From the NCBI GenBank assembly GCA_016713505.1, contig JADJPA010000001.1:1426001-1490000 (forward strand): 64,000 nucleotides of DNA, written 5' to 3'. Position 1 is the first letter of the stretch, and the number at the start of each line of letters is the position of its first letter. Of the stretch, positions 20,095 through 28,943 are shown one piece after another. The stretch comes from Candidatus Competibacteraceae bacterium (lineage in GTDB: Bacteria > Pseudomonadota > Gammaproteobacteria > Competibacterales > Competibacteraceae). A program made the position numbers and the translations under genes. The notes beneath the pieces are model-generated. The model worked only from the letters and a program-made list of their open reading frames with translations, had not been told where the DNA came from and did not search any database.

Positions 20095-20724
20095 TCAAGT
20101 CGTCGGAATACGCTGGTTCAACACGGCGTCGATCAGGCCGTACTCAACCGCTTCGGCTCCGCCCATGAAATTGTCACGGTCGGTATCGACCGCGATCTTT
20201 TCGACTGGCTGAGCGGTATGCCGGGCCAGAATACGGTTCAAGCGATCCCGCACCAGCAAGATTTCGCGGGCGTGGATATCGATATCGCTAGCTTGCCCCT
20301 GAAATCCGCCCAAGGGCTGGTGGATCATGATGCGGGAATGCGGCAGACAAAAGCGCTTGCCGGCGGCGCCGCCCGCCAACAGCAGCGCGCCCATGCTGGC
20401 CGCCTGGCCCACGCACATGGTGCTGACGTTGGGCTTGATGAACTGCATGGTGTCGTAGATGGCCAAGCCCGCGGTGACCGCGCCGCCGGGCGAATTGATG
20501 TAAAAGTGAATGTCCTTATCCGGATTCTCCGCTTCCAAAAACAACAGTTGCGCCACCACCAGATTCGCCACGTAATCCTCGACCGGGCCCACCAGAAATA
20601 CCACCCGTTCCTTGAGCAGGCGCGAATAAATATCGTAGGCCCGCTCGCCCCGCGCGGTTTGCTCGATCACCATCGGCACGAGATTGAGGGCGCGGATGGT
20701 GCTGGAAGAGCCGTGCTCGCTCAT
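20095..20724 (-). CDS. clpP: ATP-dependent Clp protease proteolytic subunit ClpP
   Basis: Serine peptidase of the ClpXP complex. 209 residues from ATG 20724, which overlaps the tig stop codon as ATGA and so fixes the start; the frame upstream (to 20832) runs inside tig. Catalytic triad Ser110 (QAASMGALL), His135 (MIHQPLGG) and Asp184 are all visible, one lower than the E. coli numbering. Confidence 0.97.
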   Translation of the reverse strand: MSEHGSSSTIRALNLVPMVIEQTARGERAYDIYSRLLKERVVFLVGPVEDYVANLVVAQLLFLEAENPDKDIHFYINSPGGAVTAGLAIYDTMQFIKPNVSTMCVGQAASMGALLLAGGAAGKRFCLPHSRIMIHQPLGGFQGQASDIDIHAREILLVRDRLNRILARHTAQPVEKIAVDTDRDNFMGGAEAVEYGLIDAVLNQRIPTT

Positions 20725-22058
20725 TCGGATAACTCCTGGGGCAAAGATTCCACCGACGGTTTTGGTTCGGGCTTCATGATCTCGGCGAAGGTGCTGGCCT
20801 TCTCGGCGACCTGGGCCCGCTCCAACAACCAATCCACGATCTGATCTTCCAGCACCAACGCCCGCACGTTGTCGAGCGCGCGCGGCGTTTGCTCGTACCA
20901 GCGCAGCACCTCGGCCGGGTCCTGATAAGTGGACGCCATATTCTCCAGATAATTCCGCACGCGCTGGCTGTCGACCTTGATTTCCTGGGTTTCCGCCAAG
21001 CGAGCGATCAACAAGCCCAACGCGACCCGCCGGCGAGCTTCCGGCTCGAACAACTGCGCCTTGAGCTGTTGGGTTTTCTCGTCCTTGCGGTCAGCGGGGA
21101 AATACAATTGTCGGGCCAACTGCTCGATTTCATTTTCGAGCAGCACTTTAGGCACCGGAATGGGGTTGGCGTCCAACAACCCTTGCAAGACTTGACGCTT
21201 GATCGCCGCTTTGATGCCTTCGCGCAATTCGCGTTCCATGTTTTCACGCAGCGACTGCCTCAGGCCGGTCAGGCCGTTTTCCTTGACATCGAAGCTTTCC
21301 GCGAAAGCCTCGTCCACCTCGGGCAGGCACGCTTCTTCGACCGCCCGGACCTCGATTTGGAAATGGGCGGTTTTTCCCGCAATTTCCTTGGCTTGGTAGG
21401 CTTCGGGAAAGGTGAGATCGAACTCGGTCCGGGCGTTTGCGCTCAACCCGACCAGCCGATCCTCGAACTCCTTGAGCATCGCGCCCTTGCCCAATACCAC
21501 GTCGACGTTATCGCCCTTGCCACCCGCGAAGTTCTGGCCGTCGATGGTGCCTTCGAAGTCGATGCGGACCCGATCGCCTTCGGCGGCCGGGCGCTCCACC
21601 GCATTCCAGACCGCCCGCTGCTGGCGCAAGGTTTCGAGCATGGTGTCCACGTCCTGCTCGGCGACTTCCGCGCTCGGCCGTTCGACGCGGATGCTTTCAA
21701 AACCGGTTGGATCGAATTCGGGCAGCACCTCAAAGGTGGCGGAGTACTCCAGATCTTGCCCGTCTTCCAACGCCTTCGGCTCGATTTTCGGACCGCCCAG
21801 CGGATTGAGTTTTTTCGCGGTCAAGGCTTCGCGCAAGCTATTTTCCATCAGTTCGCCGACCGCTTCGTAGCGCACTTGGTCACCGTAGAGCCGGTTGACC
21901 AGCTTGAGCGGGGCCTTGCCCGGACGAAAACCGTCCACCTTGACCCGCCGGGACAGGGACTGGAGCCGATCCTGAATTTCCTTGACGAGCCTTTCCGCCG
22001 GAACCTGCACGGTCACCCGGCGCTCCAGCTCGCTCAGCGTTTCAACTGAAACCTGCAT
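20721..22058 (-). CDS. tig: Trigger factor, ribosome-associated chaperone
   Basis: Binds nascent chains at the ribosome exit. 445 residues: ribosome-binding domain with the GFRPGKAP signature at 43-50, FKBP-type isomerase domain (about 155-245, DRVRIDFEG start), and helical C-terminal chaperone arms. Head of tig-clpP-clpX-lon-hupB; stop overlaps the clpP start. Confidence 0.97.
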   Translation of the reverse strand: MQVSVETLSELERRVTVQVPAERLVKEIQDRLQSLSRRVKVDGFRPGKAPLKLVNRLYGDQVRYEAVGELMENSLREALTAKKLNPLGGPKIEPKALEDGQDLEYSATFEVLPEFDPTGFESIRVERPSAEVAEQDVDTMLETLRQQRAVWNAVERPAAEGDRVRIDFEGTIDGQNFAGGKGDNVDVVLGKGAMLKEFEDRLVGLSANARTEFDLTFPEAYQAKEIAGKTAHFQIEVRAVEEACLPEVDEAFAESFDVKENGLTGLRQSLRENMERELREGIKAAIKRQVLQGLLDANPIPVPKVLLENEIEQLARQLYFPADRKDEKTQQLKAQLFEPEARRRVALGLLIARLAETQEIKVDSQRVRNYLENMASTYQDPAEVLRWYEQTPRALDNVRALVLEDQIVDWLLERAQVAEKASTFAEIMKPEPKPSVESLPQELSE

Positions 22059-22168
22059 CGATACACCTCAAACCTGTTGATCGTTGTTGATCGGCAAACC
22101 AGTCGTGGCGGTACGCTCCCACCGGGAGCGCGGATCGGGCGATAGCATCCCCGAATGCGCGGCGTGGA

Positions 22169-22253
22169 TGGTGCGAAAGGAGAGACTCGAACTCTCACGG
22201 GTTACCCCACTGGAACCTAAATCCAGCGCGTCTACCAGTTCCGCCACTCTCGC
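22169..22253 (-). tRNA. tRNA-Leu (TAG)
   Basis: 85 bases including CCA, with the long variable arm of class II tRNAs; anticodon TAG. Acceptor GCGAGAG pairs with CTTTCGC. Confidence 0.95.
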
Positions 22254-22428
22254 AATCAGACGCGATTTACCAGAAAAAAACCTAAAAAAACCCGACGCGG
22301 CGGCACCGCTACTCGTGACGAGTATACAGGACAACCCTCCCCCTCGAAATAGAAACCGGGCGACAATAAGACCCTTAACGGCTGAAGCAAAAGGAAATGG
22401 AAGAGGCTAGAGCTTCGAATATTGGAGA

Positions 22429-22504
<76 letters not shown>

Positions 22505-22551
22505 AAAAAAGTCTGAAACCTTAAAACGACTGCTCGAAAAGCCAGCGTATT

Positions 22552-22627
22552 TGGGGTGGACGATGGGACTCGAACCCACGACGACCGGATCCACAATCCG
22601 GGGCTCTACCAACTGAGCTACGTCCAC
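22552..22627 (-). tRNA. tRNA-His (GTG)
   Basis: 76 bases with encoded CCA; anticodon GTG and C as discriminator base. The base before the 5' end (22628) encodes the G-1 that marks tRNA-His. Confidence 0.95.
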
Positions 22628-22656
22628 CATCGAAACCACGGTCGGCCGGGGTCTAG

Positions 22657-22730
<74 letters not shown>

Positions 22731-22772
22731 GGTGTCGCGAATCGCCACCTGCCAAGCCGCCGATTCCGGCGA

Positions 22773-22849
<77 letters not shown>

Positions 22850-22929
22850 TTATCAATCAAAACCGGCAGCCGCATTCCATGCAGGATTGGGGATTTTATT
22901 TTTGATCTCCACCAGCGTCAAGATCGTTT

Positions 22930-24336
22930 TTATTCCCGCCGCCAAACCGTGCCGTTCGAGGTGTCTTCAAGCACGACCCCAGCCCCCTGCAACAGGCCGC
23001 GAATTCGGTCGGCCTCCGCCCAGCGCTTGGCCTGGCGGGCGGCGGTACGCTCGGCGATCAAGGCGTCGATCCGCTCCGGGCCGTATGGGGATGTCGTTAG
23101 TTCGGCGGTCATGACTTCGCCACTCCCGGCTTGTAAGTAAAGTTCCGCATCCGACTGCAATAAGCCAAGCAGCCCACCCAGATAGCGCAAACTGGCACCT
23201 GACCGCGCCGCCTCCGTCGGATCTTCGGGCCGCAACCGGTTGGTTTCGCGCGCCAAGTCGAATAACACCGCCAGCGCTTCAGGGGTATTGAAATCATCGT
23301 CCATGGCCTGTTCGAAGCGGGCGCGCCACGCTGCCTCAGCGGGGGCCTCCACCACCGGCAAGCCGCGCAGCGCCGTGTACAATCGAGCCAATGAAGCCTT
23401 GGCTTGTTCCAGGTTGTCGTCGGCGTAATTCAGCGGCCCGCGATAGTGGCTGGACAGGATGAACAGCCGCACCACCTCCGGCTGATAGCGTTGCAACACC
23501 TCGCGCACCGTGAAGAAGTTACCCAGCGATTTGGACATCTTTTCTTCGTTGATCTGCACGAAGCCGTTATGCATCCACACGTTCACGTAGCGCTGGCCGC
23601 TGGCCGCTTCCGACTGGGCGATCTCGTTTTCGTGATGGGGAAATTTCAGATCCATGCCGCCGCCGTGAATGTCGAAATGCTGGCCCAGGCAATGCGTGGA
23701 CATCGCCGAGCACTCGATATGCCAGCCGGGCCGGCCATTTCCCCACGGTGAATCCCAGCCGGGCTCGTCGGGCTTGGCGGCTTTCCACAACACGAAATCG
23801 AGCGGATCGCGCTTGGCCTCCTCGATTTCGATTCTGGCGCCGGCCCGCAAATCCTCCAGTTTCTTGTTGGCCAGTTGCCCGTAACGCTCGAACCGGCCGA
23901 CCGTGTAATAGACATCGCCGCGTGCGCCGACATAGGCAAAACCCTTGGCGATCAAGGTTTGAATCATGGCGATCATGTCAGCCATCGCCTCGGTGGCGCG
24001 GGGCTCGTGGCTCGGCGGCAGAATGCCGAGCGCGGCCAGATCCTCGTGCATGGCTTGAATGAACCGCGCGGTCAACACCTTGAAATCTTCACCGTTCTCG
24101 CGAGCGCGCTGGATGATCTTGTCGTCGATGTCGGTGATGTTGCGAACGTAGGTCACCTCGAAACCCCTGGCGCGCAGCCAGCGCACCACCACGTCGAACA
24201 CCACCATCGCGCGGGCGTGCCCCACATGGCAGTAGTCGTAAACCGTCATGCCGCACACATACATCCGCACTTTGCCCGGCTCGATGGGTTGAAACAGCTC
24301 CTTTTGGCGGCTTAGGCTATTGAAAATCTGCAACAT
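22930..24336 (-). CDS. cysS: Cysteine-tRNA ligase
   Basis: Charges tRNA-Cys. 468 residues from ATG 24336 (MLQIFNSLSRQKE, the family start); the open frame extends 158 codons upstream through gltX without family character. HIGH-type motif in TVYDYCHVGHAR and EKMSKSLGNF are present, plus the zinc-site cysteine in MYVCGMT. Normal length (about 461 in E. coli). Confidence 0.96.
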   Translation of the reverse strand: MLQIFNSLSRQKELFQPIEPGKVRMYVCGMTVYDYCHVGHARAMVVFDVVVRWLRARGFEVTYVRNITDIDDKIIQRARENGEDFKVLTARFIQAMHEDLAALGILPPSHEPRATEAMADMIAMIQTLIAKGFAYVGARGDVYYTVGRFERYGQLANKKLEDLRAGARIEIEEAKRDPLDFVLWKAAKPDEPGWDSPWGNGRPGWHIECSAMSTHCLGQHFDIHGGGMDLKFPHHENEIAQSEAASGQRYVNVWMHNGFVQINEEKMSKSLGNFFTVREVLQRYQPEVVRLFILSSHYRGPLNYADDNLEQAKASLARLYTALRGLPVVEAPAEAAWRARFEQAMDDDFNTPEALAVLFDLARETNRLRPEDPTEAARSGASLRYLGGLLGLLQSDAELYLQAGSGEVMTAELTTSPYGPERIDALIAERTAARQAKRWAEADRIRGLLQGAGVVLEDTSNGTVWRRE

Positions 24337-24407
24337 GGACGACTCTCTCGAAAAAGGCTGGGGCGATCGGGATGATGGAATGAACAGGCGTCCGCAACCG
24401 GTCGAGC

Positions 24408-25814
24408 TCAGCAACACGCTCGCAGGCGACGCCGGACCGTGTCCGGGGGCAGCAACGCCAGAATGCGGGCCAGTTCGGGGCCGTGGGTTTCTCCGGTCAG
24501 CGCCGCCCGCAACGGCATGAACAGCGCTTTGCCCTTGAGGCCGGTTCGCTGGCGCAGACCGGCAACCAGCGTCGGATAGTCGGCGCCGTGCTGGGCGTAG
24601 GCGGCGAGCGCGTGCGCGAAGAACTCGGCGCCCGCGGCGCCGGTGACCGCCGCGCTTTCGGCGCCGGGCGTCAAGTCCGCACCGAACAAGCGCTCCGCCC
24701 AAAACAGCGCATCGTTTGGGAAGCGGCTGTTGGGCCGGACCGTCTCGATGAACTCCGCGCTCAGCGCGGCCGGCACTCGCGCCCGCACGGCCGCGCCCGC
24801 CCACTCCCACAGCCGCGCCGACGCCGCGTGCTGGACCGCCTCGCTTTGCCAGTGCAGCAATTGTGCTTCATCGTAACGGGCCGGGGCGCGGCCTAGATGC
24901 GCGGTCGAAAACTCCGCCGCCAAGACCTCCGGCGCCATCCAGACATCCCGCGCGTAGGCGTGACCGAGCCGCGCCAGATAGTTCAACACGGCTTCCGGCA
25001 GATAACCGCTGGCGCGCAATTCGCGAATGCTGAGATCGCCGGCGCGCTTGGACAAAGGCCCGCCGTCGGCCCCGACGATCAGCGCCAGATGACCGTAGCG
25101 GGGCGCGGACAATGCCAGCGCCTCCAACAGCAGCAACTGACGGGGCGTATTGGCCAGATGATCCTCGCCGCGCAGCACCTGCGTAATTCCCATCAGGGCA
25201 TCGTCCACCGCGTTAGCGAAAAAGAACTGCGGCGTGCCATCGGCCCGGCGAATCACGAAATCGCCGATGTCGTCGCTGGCGAAACGCTGCGGGCCGCGCA
25301 CCAGATCGGTGAATTCGACCGCCCGACCCGCCGGCACCCGAAACCGCAGCGTCGGCTGCAAGCCGCGTTCGAGCCGCGCCTGGCGTTCGTCCGCGCCCAA
25401 GCGCGCGCACGTACCGGTATAGCGCGGTGGTCGGCCGGCCGCCAACTGCGCTTTGCGGCTCAAGGCCAATTCGGCCGGCGTGCAAAAACACGGATAGCTT
25501 TGCTCCGAACCCTCCAGCCGTCGGTAATACCGCGCATAGATCGCCGTCCGCTCCGACTGCGCGTAGGGCGCTTGCGGGCCACCGACCTCCGGTCCCTCCC
25601 GCCAGTCCAGTCCCAGCCAGCGCAAATCCTCCAGCAAGGCGTCGACAAACTCCGCGCGGCTGCGCTCCCGGTCGGTGTCTTCGATGCGCAGCAAAAACTG
25701 CCCGCCATCGCGCCGGGCCAACAACGCATTGAACAAGGCGGTGCGCACGTTGCCAAGATGTAGAAAACCCGTCGGGCTGGGCGCGAACCGCGTTTTGACG
25801 TGGGTGATGGTCAT
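24408..25814 (-). CDS. gltX: Glutamate-tRNA ligase (short GluRS branch)
   Basis: Class I synthetase. 468 residues from ATG 25814 (MTITHVKTRFAPSPTG); a start 13 codons upstream is possible but unneeded. HIGH-like element PSPTGFLHLGN and a KMSKS-like PLSKR loop are visible. The FAPSPTG start marks GluRS rather than GlnRS, although glnS holds this chromosomal place in Pseudomonas. C-terminal domain ends with TGLKGKALFMPLR and EARI-like ELARILALLP, as in the GluRS2-like forms. Whether it is discriminating or charges tRNA-Gln cannot be read off. Confidence 0.93.
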   Translation of the reverse strand: MTITHVKTRFAPSPTGFLHLGNVRTALFNALLARRDGGQFLLRIEDTDRERSRAEFVDALLEDLRWLGLDWREGPEVGGPQAPYAQSERTAIYARYYRRLEGSEQSYPCFCTPAELALSRKAQLAAGRPPRYTGTCARLGADERQARLERGLQPTLRFRVPAGRAVEFTDLVRGPQRFASDDIGDFVIRRADGTPQFFFANAVDDALMGITQVLRGEDHLANTPRQLLLLEALALSAPRYGHLALIVGADGGPLSKRAGDLSIRELRASGYLPEAVLNYLARLGHAYARDVWMAPEVLAAEFSTAHLGRAPARYDEAQLLHWQSEAVQHAASARLWEWAGAAVRARVPAALSAEFIETVRPNSRFPNDALFWAERLFGADLTPGAESAAVTGAAGAEFFAHALAAYAQHGADYPTLVAGLRQRTGLKGKALFMPLRAALTGETHGPELARILALLPPDTVRRRLRACC

Positions 25815-25920
25815 AGTGAAATCATGGTAACGGAAAGCGCCCACCGTCACCAAATCTGGCGGTCGGCGTCATCTCTGACTATCATCCTGCTCTGATCTTT
25901 ATAACCAGGACCTTCTACCA

Positions 25921-26535
25921 ATGCGAATTCGATCCCCGTTACTGGCTGTGACTGTTCTCGGTTTGCTCGGCGCGGTCGCTCAGGCCGGCCCCCAGGTCCG
26001 ACTGAATACCAGCCTCGGCGCCATCACCGTGGAGCTGGCCGACGACAAGGCCCCCAAGACGGTCGAGAACTTTCTCGCCTATGCGCGCGATGGCTTTTAC
26101 AACGGCACTATTTTTCACCGCGTCATCGACGGCTTCATGATTCAGGGCGGCGGTTTCAGCGCCGACTTCAAACAGAAACCCACCCGCGCGCCGGTCGCCA
26201 ACGAAGCCGATAACGGCCTCACGAATGTACGGGGCAGCATCGCCATGGCCCGCACGTCCGACCCCCAATCGGCCACTGCCCAATTCTTCATCAACGTCAA
26301 AGATAATCCGGCTCTGGATTACCGATCAGCGACACCGCAAGGTTGGGGTTATGCTGTATTTGGCAAAGTCGTCGACGGTATGGAAACGGTGGATAAAATC
26401 CGCAAGGTCGCCACCGGCGCCGGCGGCCCCGGCGGCGGGTTCTCCGATGTACCGGCCACGCCGGTCCTCATCAACACGGTCGAACTGATCGACCGACCGG
26501 CCACGCCAGCGGCCGACACCGCCAAAAAACCTTAA
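25921..26535 (+). CDS. ppiA: Periplasmic cyclophilin-type peptidyl-prolyl isomerase
   Basis: 204 residues with a signal peptide (cleavage after AVAQA, residue ~22), then a bacterial cyclophilin domain: FHRVIDGFMIQGGGF, MARTSDPQSATAQFFINV and YAVFGKVVDGM are all present, covering the active-site arginine and Gln-Phe-Phe. Short Pro/Ala tail. Followed after 30 bases by the cytosolic paralogue. Confidence 0.93.
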   Translation: MRIRSPLLAVTVLGLLGAVAQAGPQVRLNTSLGAITVELADDKAPKTVENFLAYARDGFYNGTIFHRVIDGFMIQGGGFSADFKQKPTRAPVANEADNGLTNVRGSIAMARTSDPQSATAQFFINVKDNPALDYRSATPQGWGYAVFGKVVDGMETVDKIRKVATGAGGPGGGFSDVPATPVLINTVELIDRPATPAADTAKKP

Positions 26536-26565
26536 AATAACCCGTTAAAATAGTGAGTTAAACGC

Positions 26566-27063
26566 ATGATCAAGCTTCATACGACCCTTGGAGTCATCGG
26601 CCTCGAACTCGACACCGCCAACGCGCCCGCCACCTCCGCCAACTTCTTACAATACGCGCGAGACGGTTTTTATGAAGGCACCCTCTTTCACCGGGTGATC
26701 CCCAACTTCATGATTCAAGGCGGCGGCCTCGAACCGGGCATGACTCAAAAATCGACCCGCGCGCCCATCCGCAACGAAGCGGACAACGGCCTGAAAAATC
26801 AGACCGGCACCATCGCCATGGCGCGCACGTCCGACCCGCATTCCGCCACCGCGCAATTTTTCATCAACGTCAAAAACAACGATTTCCTCGACCACCGCAG
26901 CCCGACCAATCAAGGCTGGGGTTATTGCGTGTTCGGACGCGTGGTCGAAGGCATGGAGGTGGTCAACGCCATCGCCAAGGTACCGACCACCAGCCGGCGC
27001 GGCCACCAGGATGTGCCCGTCGACGACGTGGCGATCACCCAGGTGGAAATCAGCGGCGAATAA
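26566..27063 (+). CDS. ppiB: Cytoplasmic cyclophilin peptidyl-prolyl isomerase PpiB
   Basis: 165 residues, no signal peptide, starting directly with the catalytic domain (MIKLHTTLGVIGLEL). FHRVIPNFMIQGGG, MARTSDPHSATAQFFINV and YCVFGRVVEGM are present. Close paralogue of the preceding gene, giving one exported and one cytosolic enzyme. Six bases before lpxH. Confidence 0.95.
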   Translation: MIKLHTTLGVIGLELDTANAPATSANFLQYARDGFYEGTLFHRVIPNFMIQGGGLEPGMTQKSTRAPIRNEADNGLKNQTGTIAMARTSDPHSATAQFFINVKNNDFLDHRSPTNQGWGYCVFGRVVEGMEVVNAIAKVPTTSRRGHQDVPVDDVAITQVEISGE

Positions 27064-27069
27064 ACGATC

Positions 27070-27813
27070 ATGGCCACGTGGTTCATCTCCGATCTGCACC
27101 TCGATCCGACCCGACCGGCGACGACGGCGCTCTTGTTGGCTTTTCTGGAACAACAGGCCAGCCAAGCCGACGCTTGTTATATCTTGGGCGATTTATTCGA
27201 GGCGTGGATCGGGGATGACGACGACGCCGAACTGGCCAACCATGTCACCGCGGCCCTGTACCGCCTGACCGGTTCCGGCGTTCCGGTGTATTTTCTGCAT
27301 GGCAACCGCGATTTTCTGATCGGCGAGCGCTTTGCCGCCGCCAGCGGCGTTCGGCTGCTCCCTGAACATCAGGTTATTGATTTATATGGTGAAACCGTGC
27401 TGGTCTTGCACGGCGATACCCTCTGCACCGACGACCTGGACTACCAAGCCTTCCGCGCCAAGGTGCGCGATCCGGCCTGGCAGGCGCAACTGCTGGCGCT
27501 ACCCTTGACGCAGCGGCGGGCGCTGGCCGGCCAGCTCCGAGAAACCAGTCGGCAGGCCACCCAACAGAAGGCCGCCGATATCACCGACGTCAACCCCGCC
27601 GCCGTGGAGCAGGCGCTGCGCGAGCACGCCGTCCGGCGGATGATCCACGGCCACACCCACCGACCCGCCGTTCACGACTGGACGTTCGACGGTCTGCCGG
27701 CGCGACGGGTGGTGCTGGGTGATTGGCACGGGCACGAAAGCCTGGTGTTACGTTGCGAGGCGGACGGCTGGCGTTTGGAAACCTTGCTTCAAGCCGATAC
27801 TCAAAAGCGATGA
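27070..27813 (+). CDS. lpxH: UDP-2,3-diacylglucosamine hydrolase LpxH
   Basis: Fourth step of lipid A synthesis, making lipid X at the inner membrane surface. 247 residues with the full metallophosphoesterase set: FISDLHLD, LGDLFEAWIGDDD, HGNRDF, LHGDTLCTDD and HGHTHRP. Usual length. Its stop overlaps the next start as ATGA. Confidence 0.95.
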   Translation: MATWFISDLHLDPTRPATTALLLAFLEQQASQADACYILGDLFEAWIGDDDDAELANHVTAALYRLTGSGVPVYFLHGNRDFLIGERFAAASGVRLLPEHQVIDLYGETVLVLHGDTLCTDDLDYQAFRAKVRDPAWQAQLLALPLTQRRALAGQLRETSRQATQQKAADITDVNPAAVEQALREHAVRRMIHGHTHRPAVHDWTFDGLPARRVVLGDWHGHESLVLRCEADGWRLETLLQADTQKR

Positions 27814-28322
27814 TCTTGCTCTCTCCACCTCACGTCCGTTCGCTGGCGCGCAATGAGCCGGGCACCTTCCCGGCATTGATGGATTTATACGAGTGCAATT
27901 ACATCAACATGCGCCGGCTGATTCCGACGCTTCCGAAACAGCCTGTCGCCTTGGTGTCCCACATACCGGACGGTTTGGACCTGCACCTGCGGCTGATCGA
28001 ACGTTTTCGCTATACCAGCGAGCTGAGCCTGACCTACTATTTTAGCGAGCGTGATGGCCTTTTCCCAGAACCCGATCTGCGCATTCGCATCTATCACGAT
28101 GCGCGGCTGGCCGAAGTGTTGAATGCCCAACTCCGCCGCTTTCCCGCATTCGATTCGGAGCTATTCAGTTTTCAGCACGCTGATGGCACGCTCCTCCATC
28201 GGCGTTGGCAGATCAACCGGTTCCTGTTCAAATGGCTGAATTACTGCCTGCGCCAAGGCCACCGCTTCAGCGAAATCCCCTCCCCCTCACTTGTCGGTTC
28301 GCCATCCACTCTTAAAATTTAA
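27810..28322 (+). CDS. DUF1249 family protein (YqiB-like)
   Basis: 170 residues from ATG 27810 (overlapping the lpxH stop). Segments LMDLYECNYINMRRLIP and YTSELSLTYYF and PDLRIRIYHDARLAEV are typical of the DUF1249/YqiB family, whose function is not known. Translationally coupled to lpxH here. Confidence 0.85.
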   Translation: MILLSPPHVRSLARNEPGTFPALMDLYECNYINMRRLIPTLPKQPVALVSHIPDGLDLHLRLIERFRYTSELSLTYYFSERDGLFPEPDLRIRIYHDARLAEVLNAQLRRFPAFDSELFSFQHADGTLLHRRWQINRFLFKWLNYCLRQGHRFSEIPSPSLVGSPSTLKI

Positions 28323-28338
28323 GGCTATTTTTTCTTGA

Positions 28339-28363
28339 ATAGTTGACTAATATTGTCGGCTAC
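28339..28363. promoter_or_regulatory. IscR type 1 binding site upstream of iscR
   Basis: ATAGTTGACTAATATTGTCG plus GCTAC follows the type 1 IscR pattern ATASYYGACTRWWWYAGTCRRSTAT closely (one mismatch at the YAGTC half, TTGTC, and one near the end). A second half-site TAGTCAGGAAT lies at 28382-28392. Position 70-100 bases before iscR suggests autoregulation by the [2Fe-2S] form. Confidence 0.65.
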
Positions 28364-28435
28364 TATATTTTCCATACTCAATAGTCAGGAATTAGTGCTT
28401 GTTATTTTCATCAGGTCACCAGCAGGGTCATACTT

Positions 28436-28927
28436 ATGAGACTTTCAACGAAAGGTCGGTATGCTGTTACTGCAATGATGCATTTGGCGATTCATGACCG
28501 CTACGGTCCTGTCACGCTTGCCGAAATTTCCCAATGTCAGGGCATCTCCCTCTCCTATCTGGAGCAATTGTTCGCCAAACTGCGCAAGCGTAGCCTGGTT
28601 GAAGGCGTGCGCGGTCCGGGCGGCGGCTATCGGCTGGCGCGGTTCCCCGATCAGATCACGGTTGCCGATATCATCAGCGCCGTCGACGAACGGCTGGACG
28701 CCACCCGTTGTTTCGGCCACGAGAATTGCCAGGAAGGCCGGCGGTGCTTGACGCATGAGCTGTGGACCGATCTGAGCCGGCAGATTTTCACCTTCTTGGA
28801 AGGGATTACGTTGGCGCAGTTCGTGGAGCGGCCGGCCGTCTGCGAAGTGGTGCGCCGGCAAAATAGCACGCGGCGGCGCGAGCGCCATTCCCACGAGCCG
28901 ATACCGATAGCTGTCGCCGTCGTATGA
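28436..28927 (+). CDS. iscR: Iron-sulfur cluster-sensing repressor IscR
   Basis: Rrf2-family winged-helix regulator that carries a [2Fe-2S] cluster and represses isc genes. 163 residues; Cys92, Cys98 and Cys104 and His107 sit at exactly the E. coli IscR positions, and the DNA-binding start MRLSTKGRYAVTAMM and the GPGGGYRLAR wing are intact. 16 bases before iscS. IscR-type sites precede it. Confidence 0.95.
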   Translation: MRLSTKGRYAVTAMMHLAIHDRYGPVTLAEISQCQGISLSYLEQLFAKLRKRSLVEGVRGPGGGYRLARFPDQITVADIISAVDERLDATRCFGHENCQEGRRCLTHELWTDLSRQIFTFLEGITLAQFVERPAVCEVVRRQNSTRRRERHSHEPIPIAVAVV

Positions 28928-28943
28928 GCGATCTCACCATGGC

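Noticed and set aside
20889..22049. 386-codon plus-strand open frame opposite tig
   Set aside because: Antisense to trigger factor; no family match.
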